A DNA stretch of 64,000 bases from Acorus gramineus (lineage: Eukaryota > Streptophyta > Magnoliopsida > Acorales > Acoraceae), in NCBI GenBank assembly GCA_030737835.1, contig CM060850.1:3850015-3914014 (forward strand), given 5' to 3'. The notes under the pieces were generated by a model that saw only the letters and a program-made list of their open reading frames with translations, did not search any database and was not told where the DNA came from. Positions 24,346 through 35,366 of the stretch are shown here, in pieces (position 1 is the first letter of the stretch; each line of letters starts with the position of its first letter). The position numbers were made by a program, and so were the translations under genes.

Positions 24346-24821
24346 CCCCACCCAAAGAGGGCCCCACTAACCGCATAATCGGTTAAATAAAATAAAAGAA
24401 AAGTGAAATGTACCACTTTTTCTCATGTATTAGTTTCTCTCAACACACATTATTTATCAAAATCAAACTTTAAATTTCTCCCCTCATCGAATCTCTCCAA
24501 CAATAATGACAATATCTCTCTCTATACCCCTCTCTCCCTAGTCCCTTGATTGTGTAAAATAAATAGTACTTAAACCCTTTTAGGTTTTTTTATAATTTTA
24601 TAACTTTTTCATTTCAATAAATTTAATTTTGTTTTTGCTTTTAGACTTTTAAATTATTATAAAATCTTATGTATCTATTTTGTAATATTATTATAGCTTA
24701 AAATAAAATAATATATAGATTTTTTTTTAATGTGCATGGAGCTCCACTTTAAAAATTCACCTTGGCCCCAATTAATAAAACTAATTCTCAAGACCAGTCA
24801 TGTGTACAAATCATACCGATT
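24346..24821. other. AT-rich spacer, no gene recognised
   Basis: A short GC-richer start (aggcccccacccaaagagggcccc), then AT-rich DNA. No coding signal. Confidence 0.5.
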
Positions 24822-24990
24822 AAAAAAACACTGCTGAATATTTATCGAATTCCAAGCCTATAGCCTCCGAGAAGCTAAGCAAAACATTAAATGATGTGCC
24901 AATCAAGGTATACATATACTTTGATTTTGAATCCATAAAATTTCTCTAAGGTAGCATTTAGGAACATGAGTTGATTCTCATCTATCATTC
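24822..24990 (+). repeat. Peptide-gene flank without the gene (decayed copy)
   Basis: The words ctgctgaatatttatcgaattc, aagcctatagcc and aatcaaggtatacatatact match 29872-29960, directly left of the first cysteine-rich peptide gene. Next comes ttaggaacatgagttgattc, which matches 35645-35664 in the intron of the second gene. The exon 2 region that should lie between them is missing. I infer a deleted gene copy. Confidence 0.5.
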
Positions 24991-25335
24991 ATTTATTTTT
25001 ATTTTTATTTTCTTTTAAAAATTGATTCACAGGATGCATATTTTATATGTTTTTTTAAAAAAAACAATGTTGAAATGACATTTATATATATAATTGAAAA
25101 TTCTGACCTGATTTTTCAATTATTCATGTGCTTTTGGAAACACGTTGGAGGATTTTTTTATTAATGCAAAAGCAAAATCACTCAAAAATTTATTTCTAAA
25201 TGCCCCCATGTTTTCATCGCAATTTTGAATTTTGAACTTCAAGCGTAGTGAATTAGTTCAACAACGAAGTGGTGTAAGGAAAATGCAATGTGAAATTTTT
25301 TTTTTTTTTTATCGGACATTACTTGTTATTTACTA

Positions 25336-25574
25336 GGGCCCGTTTGAAAGCACATTTGAAAAATAAGATTTTGAATAAATTAACTTAAATAGATTTTGAT
25401 TCTTAAAAAATGCATTTTTTGCGCTTTTTAAAAAACAACATTTTTGTACTAAAAGTTATACATAATTTTTTAATTAAGTTGACTTTCACTCGTTTGATAA
25501 CATGTTTGAATTTTTTACTTAATTAAAAGAATAATCAACCCCCCTCCCCCCGAATCATGTTACTAAATGGGCCT
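25336..25574. mobile_element. Small Tourist-like MITE
   Basis: The ends GGGCCCGTTTG and its near-complement AAATGGGCCT are inverted and about 240 bp apart, with AT-rich, non-coding DNA between them. This fits the PIF/Harbinger-Tourist pattern. The 3-bp target duplication is not clear. Confidence 0.45.
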
Positions 25575-25607
25575 TAAAAAAATGGTTACACGTGCACAAG
25601 TTAGAAA

Positions 25608-25870
25608 AATTACACCAATAACTAGGCGCATGTTCTTATAGGCAAAGACTTGAGATGCACATTGCTGATGAGATAAAATTTGGTCAAGAACTAATTAGAA
25701 AAGAATTCATATATGATACTTTGAATGTATCATTTGATTCTGTTACTAAATCTGAATGTAATAACATAGTATTTTTATTATTTAAAACAATTTCAAGGAT
25801 TATTTTTCTTTCTATTATGATATACTAAAGAAGTTGATATATATTGATATTGATTTAACTTTCAATAATG
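25608..25870 (+). repeat. Duplicated locus block, copy iii (partial)
   Basis: Repeats the ttcttataggcaaagacttgag, gcacattgctgatgaga, ctaattagaaaagaattcat and tgtaataacatagta order of copies i and ii, then diverges after 25870. Confidence 0.7.
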
Positions 25871-25979
25871 ATTTTTTAAGCTCCAAATTTTAGACTTCAT
25901 CACACATCTCATGAGTTGACACATGTTAAATACTTGTTATATCCTCTGTGTTTTTTTTTTTTTTTAACTGATTCCTATA

Positions 25980-27720
25980 AATCTAAGCGATTGCAGAAAG
26001 CTGCGTTTGCAATCGTGCAACCAAACAATTTTATTGTAGCAGCTTCCTATATACAGATTTCAGGTAAATAGTATCCAAGAGCTGCAATTTCAAAAAACTG
26101 AGCGAGGTGAGCTTTCTGCAGAATCAGTTTTAAAATCCAGATTCCTACAGAATCAGTTATGCAATCGTGCAACCAAACGCATCTAAGAAACGGTTACAGG
26201 ATTTTTTTTCCCAGAGTTTTTTTTTTATTGATTTATTTGTTCTTCAATTTTCAGATCATCTTGGCCGTTAAAATCATGGAACTTCATTGATGTCTTATGG
26301 TGGAACTTGTTAACACGCGTGAATCTGATTTTGTTTGGAATCGGTACAGTTTTATTGTACGAAATATTGTTATGTTAATAAAAAAACTGGATTAATTTTT
26401 AATATATTTTCAACTCTTGATCAAGGTTTTTTTTTTTTATTCCTCTCATTGTTCTTCCACAATCATTTGATATTAAAACACCAAAGAATAGATTGAAACT
26501 TTTTTTTAGAGGTTTTTCAACCACTGTTTTGTTTTTGAGTGATTTTCATCAACGTCTATTGATTCATGTTTGATCTCTGTTAATTTTGCTTGATATTAGA
26601 TTCACTTTGTAAATGTATTTGAACATTATACGCATTTTATTTTTTAATTTTTTTTGTGATTTAAAAACGATATTTGTTTTTCCTTGAAAGTCACTTACAT
26701 CTGACATATATCTCAACTTTATATGCATTATACTCTCTGTTTTTTTAATGTGATTTTAAACTTTTTTTTTTTTTTAAGTTAGTGACATTTGTATCATTTA
26801 CATCTGTTTAGACAATTTGTGTTATTTTTGCATGAAATTCAGTTTCATTTTGCACATGTATTTGAATATTATTTGTATTATATTTTTTGAGTTTTTTTTG
26901 TGAATTTAAGCAGTATTTATTTTTCCTTGAAATTAATTATATTTCAAATGTATTTGAATTTTATATGCATTATATTATTTGATTTTTTTTATGATTTTAA
27001 ACAATTTTTTTTTGAAAGTCAGATACCTTTCAAATGTATTTGAACACTTTCTGATCTTTATGTATTTTCTTAGTATTCTAAATTCATACTGAGAATTCAG
27101 TTACATTTAGTTATGTAATTTATTGAATACAGGTAATACATGGAATTCAAGGAATTCAGTTACATGTTCATTGGAACACAATCCACATAAGGATTTGCAT
27201 AATTGATTTGTTCAGCAATCTGCAGAAGTGATTGTTACATGTGTTGGAATGAAGTTTTTTTTTTTTTTTTACAATGAATGAATTTCCGATACATTATAAC
27301 ACATTCACATACATTATATAGTATATGAAATTCAGATACATTTTACATTCTATGAAATTTATATACCGAAATTCAGATACATTGTTTCATATTTAAAAAC
27401 ATTTTACAATTAATGAATGACTTTGAGATACATTGTAATAAATCCACATACATTATACAGTCTATGAAATTCAGATACAATTTCTCATATTCAAATACAT
27501 TTCACATTCTATGAAATCTATATACTAAAATCATATACATTGTTTCACATTCAGACTTTTTTTATAATTAATGAATGAAAAAAAAGCATTGCTTGTCATG
27601 TACAAAATAATTATTAATTAAATAACATTATATAAAATCATTAAAAAAAACATGGGAAAAAAAACTCACATAAACTAGATACATTTGAAATGTATCTGAA
27701 TTTCAAAAAAAAAAATAGAG
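25980..27720. repeat. AT-rich region with internal tandem repeats
   Basis: gcaatcgtgcaaccaaac occurs at about 26010 and 26162. From about 26600 to 27060, ~120-bp units repeat a tgtatttgaa...tgcatta...ttaaac order. From 27270 to 27560, ~150-bp units repeat aatgaatga, gatacatt, cacatacattata, atgaaattcagataca. No coding sequence is supported. It probably represents one or more non-autonomous transposons. Confidence 0.5.
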
Positions 27721-28039
27721 GTAAAGGTCGGAGAAGGGCTCGAAAGATAGCTGAACCACATCTCATATGATAGAGGAATGCACGAGTGGTGACGCTGATC
27801 GTCAGAGATGAGCAAACCAACCGGAATGAATTTTTGAAGTGGTGGATGACTTAAAAGAGTAAAAAATAAATTCTTGAAAAAAGATGTGAAGAGGTTACAC
27901 GATATCTAAAAAGGAAGAAGGGTTTCTCTTAAGAGATTTTAAATGAAAGGTAGTATTATATTTTATTTTTTGAACATTTTGTAAAAGTCAATCAGACAAC
28001 CAATGAAAAATTAATACATAATTGGATTGGGGCCAGATA

Positions 28040-28853
28040 TAGGGATGGCAATGGGGTAAGTTTTATTGGTAACCCGACCCGAACCGCCCCTATTGGAGTG
28101 GGTTTGAATTACATGTTTTTCAAACCCGCCCCGACCCGTATAATATATGGGTTGGGTTTAGGTTTTGTGTTTTAAACAGGACTCAACCCGTGAACCCGAC
28201 CTATGTTGGATCATTATGATTTATAAATTATAAATGAAAATTGATTCTAATATAGTTAAAAAATAAAACTCAACTATCATCATTCTTCTTCTTTTTCCTC
28301 TACATCCATTCATTCACATTCATCTCACGGAAAAAATTCAAAATACACATCTTCATAAAATCAATCATCTGTCACCATAAAAATAAAATATGTTTGATAT
28401 TTCATAGAATTTTATCTTTCCCTCTTCCTTTCAACATATAAGTCAACAAATTTATTTATTTGGTCTTATGTGTAATTTTGAACTATTTATGTATTCAAAA
28501 ATATTTTAATTAACTTTTAAATATTGTATGTAATGAATATCATAAACTATTTATGATATATCTATTTTGAGATTTTAATATTCAAATTGAAGTTTTTTAT
28601 GAATATAATATGCATTTATGTCAAAAATAATTTATTTTGTTATATAATTTTTTATTATATTAAATATAGCGATCGATCAATTCAATTCACTTTAAACATG
28701 GTGGGGTGGGGTGGGGCAGATATAGATTTTAAGATGGAAAACCGGAAATGTAATGGAGTGGATATGGATTTCAAATTATAAAACCCGAGGAAGAAACGGG
28801 TTGGGTTTAGATTATGATAAACCAGACTACAACCCGACCCATTGCCATCTCTA
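28040..28853. mobile_element. hAT-like MITE with GGATGGCAATGGG ends
   Basis: TAGGGATGGCAATGGGG at the left and CCCATTGCCATCTCTA at the right are inverted repeats. Internal acccgacccg and gggttgggttta words also pair inversely. This end is common in plant hAT-derived MITEs. Flanking 8-mers do not match, so the target duplication has decayed or the borders are slightly off. Confidence 0.65.
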
Positions 28854-28865
28854 CTCAAATAGCAG

Positions 28866-29058
28866 AACTAATTTACTTTTTATAACATTCCTTTAGAGGG
28901 AATTTACCGATCGTTCTCTCAAATTTCAACCATGGTCGAAAAGTATTTTACTTTTTTTCTAAATATTTAGTTAATAAAAATTAATAATGCGATACCACCC
29001 TTAACTATAACAAGAATGAACATCTATTCATCGAACTATACATTTAACATTTTCAGTT
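28866..29058 (+). repeat. Duplicated locus block, copy iv (left part)
   Basis: aacattcctttagaggga, tcaaatttcaaccatggtcg and ctatacatttaacattttcag follow copy ii. The block is interrupted at 29059 by a LINE and resumes at 29349 with tcaggatcgagtattcattt. Confidence 0.75.
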
Positions 29059-29348
29059 ACATGGGCGATATGGATGACCCGCAACCATGCTCTCTTCCGA
29101 GGGTCGACGCCATATGAGGAGAACGCTTGGGATTTTGTGGTTGGGTTGGTAAAATGTTGGAGTATTCACTGTGCGGGGGCTCCAAGGTTGGAGGTAGCAA
29201 ACAACAAATTTAATTGATGATATTTTATTTCGGTTGGTACTCTAATTGGATCCTCTCTAGCTATGTTCAACCTCCGTTGTACTTCCCTTTAAGCACTCTT
29301 ATTTGAATATGAATTGTCTATCATTTTTCAAAAAAAAAAAAAAAAAAA
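29059..29348 (+). pseudogene. 5'-truncated LINE tail
   Basis: From 29063 the frame reads WAIWMTRNHALFRG, continues to NNKFN and stops at about 29217. This is the C-terminal end of a LINE ORF2, parallel to WALWRTRN in the LINE at 21782. A 3' UTR and a poly-A run at 29331-29348 follow. The empty site is visible in copy ii at about 24140 (catttttaggatctgagtat). Confidence 0.85.
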
Positions 29349-29450
29349 TCAGGATCGAGTATTCATTTAGTTTAGATGTTATAAAAACCATCACCATGGC
29401 CTCCTGCACTTGCATTCGCACCTGACATAGAAGATCAATTTTGTGTATTC

Positions 29451-29750
29451 GGAGAAACCGGATCCAGTCAAGACTAGATTCGCTCAATTCAGTCAGTACT
29501 GAACTGAATACCCCTTTAATCAAACTACACAACTAATTGTTGGGTATATATTTCACTCTCTTGTTAGATACTAATGATAATTAGCAATTCATATTTTCTC
29601 CAATAGCTGATTGGATTCAATAAGAGAGTAAAATATATACCTACAATTGATTGGGAAGTTTGATTTATACGTTGTGCAGTTTGATTAAAGTAATGTCCAG
29701 TTTGGTACTGATGGAACTGGCCAGATCCAGTCCTGACTGAATCCGGCCTC
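29451..29750. mobile_element. Foldback MITE (300 bp)
   Basis: The arms are inverted copies: ggatccagtcaagact, tttaatcaaactacacaact, gggtatatatttcactctc on the left, and gagagtaaaatatatacc, tttgattaaagta, gtcctgactgaatccgg on the right. GTATTC flanks both sides (29445-29450 and 29751-29756). Copy ii shows the unoccupied site near 24243 (gtgtattatgaaac). Confidence 0.7.
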
Positions 29751-30056
29751 GTATTCTGAAACAAGTGATCAAAATACATGTAAGAAGTAATTTAATTATT
29801 TTTATATTCTCACTATTCTTATCCCAAAAGATTTACAAATGTACAGATCACAGAGAATAAATATCCCTGCTGAATATTTATCGAATTCTAAGCCTATAGC
29901 CCCCTAGAGGCTAAGCAAAACAATAACTGATGTGTCAATCAAGGTGTATATATATACTACAACACAAATAGATAAATTATTTCATCCAATAATCTAAAAA
30001 TTATTGTTTTATTATTCAATTATTATTCATCACAAGGTAGATTGTTTGTTCAACTG

Positions 30057-30471
30057 CTACCTGCAGAATTCCAAGCATATATCTTGACTATCATAGCAAT
30101 GGCCATTCTTTGACCTATCCACTGTGTTCATGCAGCAGTAACATCCCTGTCCAATGCTAAAATCCTCACAGAACCTCCATGGACAACCAATAAGAACAAT
30201 GTTTGGCTCTGCAGATTTACCAACCATGATGTCTCGGCCTTCAAAATAACATCCATAAAAGAATGATCAATGGAATTGCATTCTCAATTCATAATCACAT
30301 TTGAATACTTCTCGAAGGTAGCAAACAGACTCTAAAATTAGGGCCAAACACAAGTCCACGAAAATGAAAAAGAGCAATGCAAGTTCAGATTCACTTACAT
30401 TCGTTTGTTGCAAAGAGACCTGAAAGGACAAACACCATAAGAAACACACGGATGAAGATCTTTCTCTCCAT
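30057..30471 (-). CDS. Secreted cysteine-rich peptide, copy 1 (MEG1/ESF1-like)
   Basis: Two exons, 30399-30471 and 30057-30238, with GT-AG borders and a 160-bp intron, give 84 residues. Exon 1 encodes a signal peptide: MERK, then a hydrophobic core to LFA, then TNE. The intron splits the first Cys codon. The mature part has nine cysteines: Cys25, 43, 48, 57, 59, 60, 72, 79 and 83, in the framework C-x17-C-x4-C-x8-CYCC-x11-CY-x5-C-x3-C. The CYCC...C...C arrangement resembles maize MEG1 and Arabidopsis ESF1 peptides, which are secreted at the seed maternal-filial interface; family placement is by eye. It ends CLEFCR. A TATA box lies at 30514-30522. Defensin-like or another cysteine-rich class remains possible. 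Confidence 0.8.
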
Positions 30472-30513
30472 TGTTGTTCAATAGAATTGCTAGAAAATGA
30501 TGTAAGTGGGTCA

Positions 30514-30522
30514 TTATATATA
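30514..30522 (-). promoter_or_regulatory. TATA box of peptide gene copy 1
   Basis: The minus strand reads tatatataatg about 45 bp upstream of the ATG. The same block occurs in copy 2 (about 37439-37447) and, slightly shorter, in copy 3 (about 44296-44301). Confidence 0.5.
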
Positions 30523-30555
30523 CACACTAAAAAGATGTCTGGCCATTTATTATTG

Positions 30556-32296
30556 GGGAAAATGACCAAATAAACTCTTAGGCCTAATTTGGTAAAGACA
30601 TAAATTTTTAGGATAAGTTAGTCAGGATAAAAATTCACTATTTTTATCCAGATTTGCATTTGTTAATGTTTTTTATTATCCTCATTTTTTGTGTTCTTAT
30701 CTTTAATCTTGCATTTGGATCAAACATGGGATAACTTCAATTTTTTTAAAAAAATATCAAATCTATCTTTTCTATTAATAGGGGTATTAATGTTGTTTAG
30801 TGGAACATATTCTTTTATTTTATTTTTATTTTTTTTATTTTTTTTTGGGAAAAGTAGTCATCAATGTTATCTCAATTTTACAAAATATAGATAAAAGATT
30901 GGGACAAAGTCTGTTCTACCTTTTACCTAGAAAAAACTATCCCCATTTTTTATCTAAAAATGTGGGCAATTGTCTATGCTTTATCCCGTTTTTTTTTTAT
31001 GCCATATGGGATAATAAGTGATTTAACCCAATTTTTTCCTTATCCCAACCCCTTATCTCCATGTCAAACTAGGCCTTAAAAGTTAAAAATACTCAAATCA
31101 GCTACTTTTTAAAATTATATATAAAAAAGACTCATTTTACAATTTTTGAAACACAAAAAACTAGCATACCCTTATGTAATATGATACTTAATATCCCTCT
31201 AACCCTTATTAGGTTATTCCATACCAAAAATCTATTTTTCCTAAAAAACAACAATCTTTCTCCATATGATCCAAATCAATACCCTTAGATGTTTTGTTAT
31301 TATATATTATATTGTGTGTTTCTTATATATACCTTACATTTTTTTATGGGAATGATAATATATATATATATATATATCTTACATAATGTTGTTTATCATT
31401 TTTCATTGTTTATAATAATAATATGTAATTTAAATTTGTGTTGTGTCTCAGTGTAGTAGATGATATTTTAGTATTCTAAATCTTTATTTATTTTTTTTTT
31501 TGCTTGGCTATTCACATATTTTTATGACGTCATTAGTACATATTCATTTTTAAAAAAAAACATCTAACATTTAATGGAGTTTATTATAAAAAATTCAAAC
31601 TATATTAGCACATATCTCATAAAATCCACTTAATCACAAGTTATTCTATGGTTTATACCTATTCTATGAATTTTTGACTTTATCAATGGAATAAGTGATT
31701 TTATGTTTGGTTATGTTTTCGGTTATTCTCATTGGGAAACACAATATTAAAGGTTGAAGTGTTTGATTGATAAAGAATAAAATGCGAAGAATGTATAAAA
31801 AGTTGATTTGACATGTAGGTCTCATCGATATATAAGAGATGATGACAAGTGATTTGATGTGATGATATGTGATTTAATAGGTGGATTCTCTTATAACAGT
31901 GGAGGTATAATACAATTCCATGGGAGGATTTGGAATACAAATACCAGTTTATTCTCCTCTAATTTTGCATAGCTATACCCATTTATTCTCTCTACCCAAA
32001 GACCTTTTTTTGTTATTCTCATCTATTATCACATATTCCTCCCCTATTCCACTACCCAAACGCCTAGAGTAAAAAAAGTTCTTCATAAAAATGTGTGAAA
32101 TACATAACAAAATTAAGAGGGTGAAATATTTTTAAAAAGTTATGAGGTATAGAATATGTTAAGGATCTAATTATATAAGGGTGGATTAGTCTTTTGTGTT
32201 TCTAAAACTGTGAAATGACATTTTTTTGGTATAATTTTAAAAAGTGACTGATTTGGATATTTTTAACTTTTAAAAGATTTTTTTTACCGTTTTTCC
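30556..32296. mobile_element. Foldback MITE upstream of peptide gene copy 1
   Basis: The left end ggggaaaatgacc and inner aaagttaaaaatactcaaat pair with the right end atatttttaacttttaaaag...gtttttcc. Another element (30581-31075) is nested in the left arm. It starts only about 85 bp upstream of the ATG. The corresponding place in copy 3 (44325-44345) runs directly into ttgttatttaat, the sequence that follows this element here, so copy 3 is an empty site. Confidence 0.65.
30581..31075. mobile_element. Tourist-like MITE nested in the foldback element
   Basis: The ends GGCCTAATTTGG and CAAACTAGGCC are inverted repeats. They are flanked by TTA at 30578-30580 and 31076-31078, the 3-bp duplication of PIF/Harbinger elements. 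No coding capacity. The same insertion is at 37506-38002 in unit 2, so it predates the duplication. Confidence 0.8.
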
Positions 32297-32299
32297 TTA

Positions 32300-32990
32300 T
32301 TGTTATTTAATTTACATTCTAGGATATGAGTTTTTATGTTTTTACCAATATTTTGGTCAACAATCCATTTTTATGAATATCTTATATGCAGAGATTTTGA
32401 GACAATTAAAGCAATATTATTATGAGAAGATAGGACGCTAAAATTCTAAATTTAATACTTACCAAAACAAAAAATTCAAAACTTATTAGTCATAGATATG
32501 ACTGTCTCTAGACAAATGTAAAGCCAAACGCAACCTTATGCCTGTTAAATTCGTAACCTATTTGGATAGTGACATAAATATTTTTTATAACATTCTCTTA
32601 GAAGAAATTGAATTAGGGAACGTCTCTAATTTCAATCACAAGTATCATTTGAATCTGGTTTGAAATGGATTTTAGGGTGAAAACGGAAAACGCGACTTTA
32701 AATGATTTCTGACAAATGCAATATTTTTCGTGTTTCCTGCATTTTATTCATTAAACTTTTAGCGTTTTAAAATTTTTCAAAACAATGCTTTTTAAAACGG
32801 AGTAGATTATAAATAAATAAATAAACCGTGTTTGGAACTCATTTTCAAGCAAGGCCACAATCAGTAAATTATTTTTTTTTCGAATGTTCATAAAAAATTA
32901 ACACCCCTTAGCTATTAAGGGAGTAAAAGCCTACTTGTCAAAATTTAACATTTTCAGGTTTGAATATCTATTCGTTTATATGGTTTTTAA
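32300..32990. repeat. Peptide-gene distal upstream block and locus block, unit 1
   Basis: ttctaggatatga, accaatattttggtcaacaa and gagattttgagacaatta recur at 39591-39690 and, in more diverged form, at 44346-44430 directly upstream of copy 3. This suggests a conserved promoter-distal segment. From 32580 (taacattctcttagaa) it joins the duplicated locus block. Confidence 0.6.
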
Positions 32991-32993
32991 AAA

Positions 32994-33878
32994 GGATTAA
33001 TTGTTCAGATACCTCTGTAGCCAACCTCTCATTATTCCTGTGTCCACACCTATTCAAAAAAAAATTCTATACTCCTGTAGCAAACACCTAATTTTTTTTA
33101 CCCTCCCCTCTCTAATTCCCTCAGCCCCATAAAATTGTAGCTTTTCCTCTGTAAGTTCATATATGTTTTATGTAACTTACAGAACACAACATGTAATTTA
33201 TATAAATATTATCTATAAGTACATTATTATGCATTTTATGTAAAAATGATAACTTTCAAAACACTAGAGAAACATATGTTAATGCATAACACCTGAAAAT
33301 ATTTTATCATAATAAATACATCAAAGCGCTTCAATTCATTGAATGTTTGCATTCCGATGTTGTTTTCCTACTCTAATGAACTAAGTTGTTGTCTTCCCCC
33401 GAATGTTTTTCATATCAGTTTGACTGAAATCGAATCTAATGTTACATCTTTCAGTCAGCAAGCGTACATCATTAGGAAGAAAGCACAGTCTAAACTATAT
33501 TAGAAATGCAATAATCAGTCAAACATCCAAATAAATCAAACACCAACAAGTGTGTACTTCATGATATTATAAGAACCACACATGTATTAATGTTATGCAT
33601 TAATGTATGTTTCTCTAGTGTTTTGTAAATTACCATTTTTACATGACATAATAATGCACTTACAGATAATGTTTACAGAAATTACATTTCGTGTTCTATA
33701 AGTTACAGAAAACATATGTACACTTAGAGGGGGAAATTGCGATTTAGAGGGGGCATTAAAGGGAGGAGGGTAAAAAATAATTGAGTGTTTGTTGCAGGGG
33801 TACAGAAATTTTTTTTGAAAATGTGAGGGCACAAGAATAATAGAGGGTTGGCTGCAGGGGTATTTGAACAATTCACCC
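32994..33878. mobile_element. Foldback MITE with ~290-bp arms
   Basis: The left arm (attgttcagatacctctgta, ccaacctctcattattcc, atgtaacttacagaacac) pairs with the right arm (gtgttctataagttacag, gaataatagagggttggc, gcaggggtatttgaacaat). TTAAAAA flanks both sides. The locus block copies at 24170 and 29380 lack it. It is also present at 40265-41071 in unit 2, where an internal deletion has removed about 75 bp of the right arm. Confidence 0.75.
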
Positions 33879-35366
33879 TTAAAAACCATCAACATGGCCT
33901 TCTGTTATATTATATTGCCTTCGCGACATAGAATTTAATTTTGTGTATTTGTAAAACCCATAATCAACATAGAATTTAATTTTGTGTATTTTTAAAACCC
34001 ATAATCAATATACACAAAAAATAATATAATTATTTTTATATCCTCAATATTCTTATCCTATACAATCTACAAATGTACTATTATCATTTCGAACAAAATT
34101 CTGCTTGGCATGACAATCACTCATGTGCAAAATCAATGTATATACTAGAACACAAATAGATGAATATATAAATTCATCCAATAATTTAAAAACAATAATG
34201 TTTTAGAGCCTTATCTTTTAGGCCCCATGACAAGCCCAGAAGTCCCATGAGATTGCAAAGAGACAAAACATATTATACTCTTTTTGCTTTAATAGGTAAC
34301 CACTCCCCAAAACGTAGTGAAAATTACGATTTCTCATCTACAACTGTGTGTCGCGGATGAGTATTAAATGTCTTTTTTCTTTTTTTGAAATGTTCAATTA
34401 AATTCTTATTCATCATAATTAATCGATCTTTTTTTTTTCCGAACTCAATTTTTGTATGAAGAACATCTAATGGCAGATATGAATTTCTACTTCGGAGGAT
34501 TTGATTTTCACTGATTCATTTTTTATCGATTTGGATTTCGTTTCAATGTCTATTGGATCAGGTTTAACATTTGGTGTTTGGCTTTGAATATAATGTTTTC
34601 TATTTTTTGTATAACCTAGATTGAAGAATGTAACAGAATTTATTTTTTCATGAACTAGATGTAGCATTTGTTAAATGTAACACACAACAAAAAAGGTCTT
34701 TGACATTTTTTTATAAAATGTAACTGACTATTGAAGAATTGATCTATTTTTAAATTGTTTAAATATTGAATGGAATGTAAAACATTTAGGTAAATGTAAG
34801 TGTTATGATACATTAATGTAAGGGTAACAATGTTTATGTAATTATAACAAATAGTTGTGAGAGATGTAAACATTTAAGAAATATATTTGCATTGTGTGAG
34901 ATGTATCTCATATATGTAAATTGAAAAGATGTTTGTCAAATGCTAGAAGGTAACAGATATGTAAGACGTTTTTAAAGAATGAATCTATTTTTCATGAAAT
35001 AATCTGTTTTCATTGTTGTACGTGTGCGTGCTATGATAAATCTGGAATTAATACTAATTATTAATTATAATTCAATTACAATTTAGGTAAAGATTTTGAA
35101 ATTCAAATTTTGAAATAGGTAAATTTTGTGTAAGATTCACGTGGAAGAGTAATAACCGAATCGAGAAAAAAAAAGGGATTAGAACAGACTTTAATGAAGG
35201 ACCGATCCTATTTAGATTTCTTACCATTTTTTTAAAGTCAACAAACCATCCAATAAGATAATACACCTGCTTATGAGTGGAGCCTATAAAAGCCTTAGTA
35301 TATCTCTCATTTAAAAATTATTATTTTATTATTCAATCATTATTTATCACAAGGTAAATTGTTTGT
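33879..35366. other. AT-rich spacer of the duplicated unit 1
   Basis: End of the locus block (catcaacatggcc to about 34085), then AT-rich DNA. It matches about 41072-42533. Open frames around 34467-34873 are conserved in the duplicate only because the duplication is recent. No domain is seen. Confidence 0.5.

Noticed and set aside
25336-25574. PIF/Harbinger transposase nearby
   Set aside because: No DDE-type reading frame exists in the surrounding sequence; only MITE-sized ends are visible.
30267-30569. 100-codon open frame over the first peptide gene
   Set aside because: It reads through the intron in another frame; the signal-peptide frame starting at 30471 with the donor at 30398 is the supported one.
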